Shown here one piece after another: positions 58,901 to 64,000 of a stretch of DNA of 64,000 nt. Source of the DNA: Cladochytrium replicatum (Eukaryota; Chytridiomycota; Chytridiomycetes; Cladochytriales; Cladochytriaceae); assembly GCA_025526935.1 (NCBI GenBank), contig JAHLKD010000007.1:726672-790671 (forward strand), given 5' to 3'. The stretch's first letter is position 1; each line of letters opens with the position of its first letter. The position numbers and the translations under genes were made by a program. The notes below the pieces were generated by a model. It was given only the letters and a program-made list of their open reading frames with translations, had not been told where the DNA came from and searched no databases.

Positions 58901-61093
58901 CTCGACGATCTTACGGTACAATATCCACTGAAGGCCGGGACATATTTCGATGTTGATCAAATACCAACCGGGGATCAGGGGGTGCAAGAGACGACTGTTG
59001 AGTTTGTCTCAGACAATTTCCCGATTTCTACCGTTGCAGACGAAGAAATCGATGAGGATATAAACGACGACCCCATATATTACCGCTTAGAAGAAGCCGG
59101 TGACATGCATGTTGTTGAACATTTACATGGACTAGACGATGATGACCCAGACGATGCTGATTATGATCCAAATGCTGATTTATCGACTCCACAATCCATT
59201 ACTGAAGAATCTCCGAATTTGTCTTCCGTATCTCCTGTAGAGGAATATGATGCACAACTCGAAAGTGATCTTCAATTCATTGGAGAAGATGTCGACGAAG
59301 CGTATGCAGCAAGAAAACGAAAACGTCAAGCAAGTGCAAATTTGTCGAACGCCAAAAGGAAACAAAATTCCTTGTTTACCCGGTCCGTTCCTAATATCGA
59401 TTGGACCCTGAAGGCCGATTCCTCATATCCAACACAACCAATTGCGAATGGAAATATACGGACTGCACCAAAGACTCTTCGTGAGGCTTTATCACGATCC
59501 GATGAGGCTCCATTCTGGTTAGCGGCGATGAAGGAGGAAGTTACACAACTAGTCGGCAACAATACTTGGGCCGAAACGTTTTTACCTGATGGACGGAATT
59601 TATTATCGGGCAAATGGGTTTTCACATATAAGCTTGACGAACATGGCAATATTACTCGATTCAAAGCACGTTGGGTCGTACGAGGATTTTCACAGATTGA
59701 AGGATTGGATTTCGATGAAACCTATTCTCCAGTTACGAAAACGTCCACGATCCGTTTTCTGATTGCATTAGCAGCATTAGTCGGCATGATCATATTCCAG
59801 TTTGATATCAAGGGTGCATATCTCAATGCGATACTGGAAGAAGAGAACTACGTCGAACTCCCTCATGGTTTCGGACGAGTAGATTTCCAGAATCGACCCA
59901 TCGTCTGCAGACTTATCAAAAGTCTGTACGGTCTACACCAGGCAGCTCGAGAATGGTACAAAACTCTTTGGAAACAATATCTCAGTGTTGGTTTCGTGCG
60001 GAATATTGCAGACATCTGTCATTTCTGGCGATACAATCCAACAAATAATACCCGCGAACACACTACCGTTCATGTCGATGATATACTACATTTTTCCACA
60101 GATCCAAACGCATATCATCGGTTTCAGACCGATTTGGAAACTTCGTTCACAGTAGGCAGTACTTCGAAGGCGAAATGGATTCTGAAAATGGAGTTATTGC
60201 AGACAACGGAAGGATATTTCCTTAGCAATGCATTGTACGTAAAGAAGATTCTCGAAGAAGCGAATTTATGGGGTACCAACATCAAACCGACCAAAACACC
60301 GATGTCAAAATCATATATCTTTGATGAGACCACACCAACACTGTCCGATGCCGAGGCAACACAATTTCGATCAATGTTAATGAAGATATCGTACGTGGCG
60401 ACTAAGACACGACCGGATATTTCATACGCAGTCAATATTTTGGCACAACATCAGATTGATCCTCGACAGTCAGAATCAAAGGCTCTCTATCGATTACAAC
60501 GATATTTACTCGGTACTTGGGATTACGGTTTACACTATACACGGACTGGTATCACGTCTCCGATGCTAAGACCCGACGGTCTCTACATGTTTGATTCGGC
60601 TAACAACCCACAAGGTTATGCCGATGCAGACTGGGCGGGCGATGCAGATAGATACTCACGAACCGGTTACGTGGTAATGTTCGCTAATGCGGCAATCAGT
60701 TGGCAGTCGATTCGACAACAGACTATTGCAGCCTCGTCGTCGGAAGCCGAACTGTATGCGCTGAACGAACTATCGCGTGAGATGAAGTGGATGAAAAATC
60801 TTATGACGGGTATTGGAATTACGTCGTTCAATCCGCTCCGTTTATGGCAAGACAATCAATCCACCGAGTCTATCGCAAACAATCTGTTCAACAACAAACG
60901 GACCAAACACATGGACGTTCGCGAGAGATTTGTGAATCTCCAAGTTGAACAGAAACATCAGGAGTTACACCATATGGATACTTCTGATATGATCGCGGAC
61001 ATCTTAACTAAACCTCTTGGAAGTAAATTATACCTTAAACACAGGGGCTCGTTGGGGCTAGTCAGTCAGTCTTCACTTAATATACTATCTTGA
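55910..61093 (+). CDS. Family A Gag-Pol polyprotein, intact (1,727 aa), Copia order
   Basis: One uninterrupted frame from ATG 55,910. Gag occupies about residues 1-400, with an Ala/Lys tract near 305-325 and a zinc knuckle C385-x2-C-x4-H-x4-C398 (CNFCGKRGHKQSAC). The protease active site is DTGA at 490. Integrase has the zinc-binding LHQQFGHIH (His691) with CLVC, and catalytic Asp762, Asp824 and Glu861. RT has RWVVRGFSQIEGLDFDETYSP and VHVDD (Asp1390-1391). RNase H has YADADWAGDADRYSRTGY (Asp1572), and the protein ends SSLNILS. The order protease-integrase-RT-RNase H defines Ty1/copia (Pseudoviridae). Gag and Pol share a single frame, so the Gag:Pol ratio must be set without frameshifting. 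All key residues are present, so it may be active. The frame is open back to 55,874, but the ATG at 55,910 is the one shared with other copies. Confidence 0.95.
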   Translation: MGSGSNDATSSRPKPFTGKTLQDFDLYMEQVQTYANLRGGAGTMLLQEPMALPDNPNYEAEGNRPQRPIVIAGAAGGAANEARAQWEAELREHLAIVTHNSHLRTQYRAEMQDYRAQQADNNVAVGILCECFPKRDMNRVRAYASAKGKVDGLRRIFSAGGQAPIESSMWEQRLVDLKCTNGQSAESVQQFVTDLTELFELKLNSLPDELVIKDLLNRLVAKITMQTIELRTLVPFLGKMITSAYAEWEPALIQDPIDAANPNAPRPFHQKPTHYFETVSNILTDLNQLVQLNVTMDAGGPNGTKKAMKAKAKKAKAKAKAKVAKSEDICTLHPNSSHTNAQCRKQGAPGGSGSSGGSSSSTRTRQSQDSRSSTSSSAKKTDLTCNFCGKRGHKQSACKRYLTAKSLCLDTDFRAFIASRGDAGDDSSEDESTAKPVLTKKVIFDLTQPTSVDKDADTYIGNMFSIVNAHSAQKVVRVHVQAKDRVGLLDTGATVWMTPNRHAFSSLTYTNDEDVVELADSHTIPVCGFGDVSVVLPNGRIKIIHNALYVPDLEDTLASVCSIIGDSGDIVSFTKDKVILTHGDTDEHVIIGRRERDLYYLYADVSTVGTHQPRHAIAQRAKAVAVSAEGLDQSMDFTSGVRSSHAMGLDVMSDNNIRQTNDDECQRASQDTVGVSTNLSPVTVHELAKLHQQFGHIHLRTIFRTAEKLNIKMPKVEPDAFNLVNKSIMQNCLVCSRTKLKQKPIYSTISRAPRKLFRLFSDVVRLIYDGQKKRYWQIIVDEQPRFITIYFLNRKSDAVDSMIRHIADVENRNHPLHVAELRSDSGELITKRLIQWCNTKIPRIHVHPAPPSVKELDGLSERNIQSIKYMSDAMLLQAGLPRTLQFVQLSILYAAVVKNATFHSAVNAIPYCAYLDKRIDLATIHAFGTLVSLWISHEQRLARRIRDKSELGLFLGYKGEDLKIVIALNFRTNTIGEYFHVTFHEGVFVGYNPTRQLLDDLTVQYPLKAGTYFDVDQIPTGDQGVQETTVEFVSDNFPISTVADEEIDEDINDDPIYYRLEEAGDMHVVEHLHGLDDDDPDDADYDPNADLSTPQSITEESPNLSSVSPVEEYDAQLESDLQFIGEDVDEAYAARKRKRQASANLSNAKRKQNSLFTRSVPNIDWTLKADSSYPTQPIANGNIRTAPKTLREALSRSDEAPFWLAAMKEEVTQLVGNNTWAETFLPDGRNLLSGKWVFTYKLDEHGNITRFKARWVVRGFSQIEGLDFDETYSPVTKTSTIRFLIALAALVGMIIFQFDIKGAYLNAILEEENYVELPHGFGRVDFQNRPIVCRLIKSLYGLHQAAREWYKTLWKQYLSVGFVRNIADICHFWRYNPTNNTREHTTVHVDDILHFSTDPNAYHRFQTDLETSFTVGSTSKAKWILKMELLQTTEGYFLSNALYVKKILEEANLWGTNIKPTKTPMSKSYIFDETTPTLSDAEATQFRSMLMKISYVATKTRPDISYAVNILAQHQIDPRQSESKALYRLQRYLLGTWDYGLHYTRTGITSPMLRPDGLYMFDSANNPQGYADADWAGDADRYSRTGYVVMFANAAISWQSIRQQTIAASSSEAELYALNELSREMKWMKNLMTGIGITSFNPLRLWQDNQSTESIANNLFNNKRTKHMDVRERFVNLQVEQKHQELHHMDTSDMIADILTKPLGSKLYLKHRGSLGLVSQSSLNILS

Positions 61094-61209
61094 ACGACCG
61101 GCTGGCGATGTCCATACAACTCACCTTTATTTCAATAGAATATCAACTTCAGCATTTACAGAAAGTTATGATCGGTTGAGTGATACTCTCGGTTGTACCT
61201 ATCTAATGA

Positions 61210-61220
61210 CTGAGGGGGTG
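61210..61220 (+). other. Polypurine tract of copy A3
   Basis: CTGAGGGGGTG immediately before the 3' LTR, the expected plus-strand DNA primer site. The same tract precedes the LTRs at 44,847 and 51,402. Confidence 0.7.
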
Positions 61221-61820
61221 TGTTAAGTATTTCGATTGATGGACTTGGCCAATCCAGTCATTGATAGTACAAAAACACAAACGCCCGATATACAGAAATG
61301 TCACTCTTCACTGAGCAACATTTCTAACTATTGAACTAAAGCATATAGATGATGATCTATTACGAGTTTGGATACCTCCGGTTATTTCTTCATGGGTTAT
61401 ATTTATTGCAGGCCATAGGTATAGTAAACTGTCATTACTTTTCTATCATCCACTTGTAGAAGTGAAGCCCGGATCAGATCACAGCAAAGGTTTACATATG
61501 ATTAACGCGTTCGTGGGAATCATGTGTGAGAACAATCCTGTTGAGGAGAGCTAGATCTCACGCACAGCTTAGCATGATTATGCTTCGCTACGCCTGTGAG
61601 AAGAAGAGTCAAACCTTATCGCTTCGATCCAGATCTTCCGGAAGGAAAAGCCAAAACGACAGTACACTTATTTAAGGAGCCTGTGGCGATACACACAAGG
61701 AGCATTCTCTTGCGCTAGTACTTGTGACTCGCAATCTTCTTTATTCATCTCTTAGAAACATTAACCCGTGAATTAGCAACACACACAACCTGAGGATCCA
61801 GACCACAGCTTTGTTCAACA
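61221..61820 (+). repeat. Family A LTR shared by copies A3 and A4
   Basis: 600 bp, preceded by the polypurine tract of A3 and followed directly by the gag leader (CAATAGTTACGAATCG) of A4, so the two elements are joined through one LTR. Confidence 0.93.
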
Positions 61821-61871
61821 CAATAGTTACGAATCGTTGCTTAACACATTTCTTTGGACAACAACGACAAG

Positions 61872-64000
61872 ATGGGTTCAGGATCGAATGACGCCACATC
61901 TTCGCGGCCGAAGCCATTCACCGGTAAAACGCTGCAGGATTTCGATCTGTACATGGAACAAGTGCAGACTTACGCAAACTTACGTGGCGGCGCTGGCACT
62001 ATGCTTCTCCAAGAACCAATGGCTCTTCCTGATAATCCGAATTACGAGGCGGAAGGAAATCGCCCACAGCGTCCGATAGTCATCGCCGGAGCTGCTGGCG
62101 GAGCTGCTAACGAAGCACGAGCACAATGGGAAGCAGAACTACGTGAACATTTGGCGATCGTCACACACAACAGTCACTTACGTACGCAATATCGTGCTGA
62201 GATGCAAGATTACCGTGCACAACAAGCGGACAATAACGTCGCAGTTGGAATTCTATGCGAATGTTTCCCAAAACGCGACATGAATCGAGTCAGAGCTTAT
62301 GCGTCAGCAAAAGGCAAAGTCGATGGACTTCGCCGAATTTTCAGTGCTGGCGGACAAGCTCCGATCGAATCGTCTATGTGGGAGCAACGGCTGGTAGATC
62401 TGAAATGTACGAACGGTCAGTCGGCAGAAAGCGTTCAGCAGTTTGTGACCGACCTCACTGAGTTATTCGAACTCAAACTGAACTCTTTACCGGACGAACT
62501 CGTAATCAAGGATCTACTAAACCGGTTAGTCGCAAAAATCACGATGCAGACAATTGAACTACGGACCCTCGTACCTTTTCTCGGAAAAATGATCACTTCT
62601 GCGTATGCCGAATGGGAACCGGCGTTAATACAAGATCCAATTGATGCTGCAAATCCGAATGCTCCGCGACCATTCCACCAAAAGCCAACGCATTACTTCG
62701 AAACAGTGTCAAATATCTTGACCGACCTCAACCAATTGGTCCAACTCAACGTCACCATGGATGCCGGTGGGCCGAATGGGACAAAGAAGGCCATGAAGGC
62801 AAAGGCGAAGAAAGCGAAGGCGAAAGCGAAAGCCAAGGTTGCGAAGTCGGAGGATATTTGTACCTTGCATCCGAACTCATCTCACACCAATGCTCAATGC
62901 CGTAAGCAGGGTGCCTCGAGTGGCTCAGGCAGTAGCGGTGGGAGTAGCAGTTCCACTCGGACCAGGCAGTCGCAGGACTCCAGGTCGTCCACATCTTCTT
63001 CTGCAAAGAAGACAGATCTCACATGCAATTTCTGTGGCAAACGAGGACACAAGCAGTCGGCGTGTAAACGCTATCTCACTGCAAAGAGTCTTTGTTTAGA
63101 CACGGATTTTCGTGCATTCATTGCCAGCCGTGGCGATGCAGGTGATGATTCGTCGGAGGACGAATCTACCGCCAAACCGGTGTTGACCAAGAAGGTAATC
63201 TTTGACCTTACCCAACCTACTTCTGTTGATAAAGATGCTGACACATACATCGGAAATATGTTTTCGATAGTGAACGCACACTCGGCACAGAAGGTTGTCC
63301 GTGTACATGTTCAAGCAAAGGATCGTGTGGGTTTGCTTGATACAGGCGCAACTGTTTGGATGACACCTAATCGTCATGCCTTTAGTTCGCTGACGTATAC
63401 GAATGACGAGGACGTGGTGGAACTAGCGGATAGTCATACAATTCCAGTTTGTGGTTTTGGAGATGTATCTGTAGTTTTACCCAATGGGCGAATTAAGATA
63501 ATACACAACGCACTTTATGTTCCTGATCTCGAAGACACACTTGCATCAGTGTGTAGTATCATTGGAGACTCCGGAGACATTGTGAGTTTCACCAAAGACA
63601 AGGTTATCCTCACGCATGGTGATACGGATGAACACGTTATTATTGGGCGACGAGGAAGAGATTTGTACTATCTCTATGCTGATGTTAGTTACCGTCGGAA
63701 CTCACCAACCGCGGCATGTGATTGCCTCAACGAGCTAAGCCAGTAGCGGTATCCGCAGAAGGTCTCGTACAGTCGCTGGACTTTCGTCACGGTGTACGAT
63801 CTTCTCACGCGATGGGTCTCGATGTACTGTCAGACAACAACATTTCGTCAACGAACGATGATGCATGTCCAACGAACATCCTCAAGATCCAGTTGGAGTT
63901 GAGCACCAACTTATCGCCAGTGACAGTACACGAACTTTGCCAAGTTACAACCAGAAGTTGGTCACATCCACTTACGGACAATCTTTCGAACGGCAGAGAA
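61872..64000 (+). pseudogene. Family A gag-pol copy A4, 5' part, runs off the window
   Basis: From ATG 61,872 the frame is almost the same as the intact copy through Gag, zinc knuckle (CNFCGKRGHKQSAC) and protease (DTGA) up to about 63,650. After this many single-base gains and losses break the frame; it closes at 63,746. Whether the gene is really broken depends on the reliability of the last 350 bases (see findings). Confidence 0.85.

Noticed and set aside
1-64000. CRISPR arrays, bacterial operons, ribosome binding sites
   Set aside because: The sequence is eukaryotic with introns. Regular repeats here are LTRs, not spaced short repeats.

Overview
The window looks like nuclear DNA of a fungus. 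Nearly every gene is split by short introns (about 41-115 nt, mostly 50-60) with GT...AG ends, and several genes are typically fungal: a SEC66-type ER translocation subunit, a fungal family-2 polysaccharide synthase, a membrane-anchored GH16 glucanase, a two-domain CHR (chromate) transporter and a 7TM-RGS receptor. An early-diverging (chytrid-like) lineage seems likely from the overall gene style, but this is inference. All gene models below were spliced by eye from the sequence.

Positions 1-34,500 are gene-rich. In order: the 3' end of a prohibitin (PHB1) gene (+); a small SET-domain protein (-); a complete type II myosin heavy chain (+, 2,301 aa, 12 exons); a small unknown spliced gene (-); a CHR transporter (-) carrying an in-frame TGA; a decayed Copia relic; a seven-transmembrane protein fused to an RGS domain (-); about 1.1 kb without a supported gene; a small unknown gene (-); a GT2 polysaccharide synthase (-); a GH16 type II membrane glucanase (-); a 1,357-aa low-complexity protein with paired CxxC motifs (-); a multi-spanning membrane protein with a C-terminal repeat (+); the mitochondrial outer-membrane AAA ATPase MSP1 (+); a large low-complexity protein with a conserved C-terminal CxxC block (-); and SEC66 (+). 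The GT2 and GH16 genes lie in tandem and both plausibly act at the plasma membrane on cell-wall glucans, with a 7TM-RGS signalling protein close by.

Positions 34,736-64,000 are almost entirely Ty1/copia LTR retrotransposons of two families, called here A (LTR about 600 bp, TGTTAAG...TTCAACA) and B (LTR about 681 bp, TGTTGATG...CTTCGACA). They are nested. An old A gag fragment was hit by a plus-strand B element. That element's interior is interrupted by a tandem A-A array with shared LTRs, and that array was itself hit by a minus-strand B element and by an A insertion that survives as a solo LTR flanked by GGGAA. A second tandem A array sits in the 3' LTR of the plus-strand B element. Its first unit (LTR 55,259-55,857, one uninterrupted 1,727-aa Gag-Pol, LTR 61,221-61,820) looks intact and very young; its second unit runs off the end of the window, where the last 350 bases are full of single-base indels.
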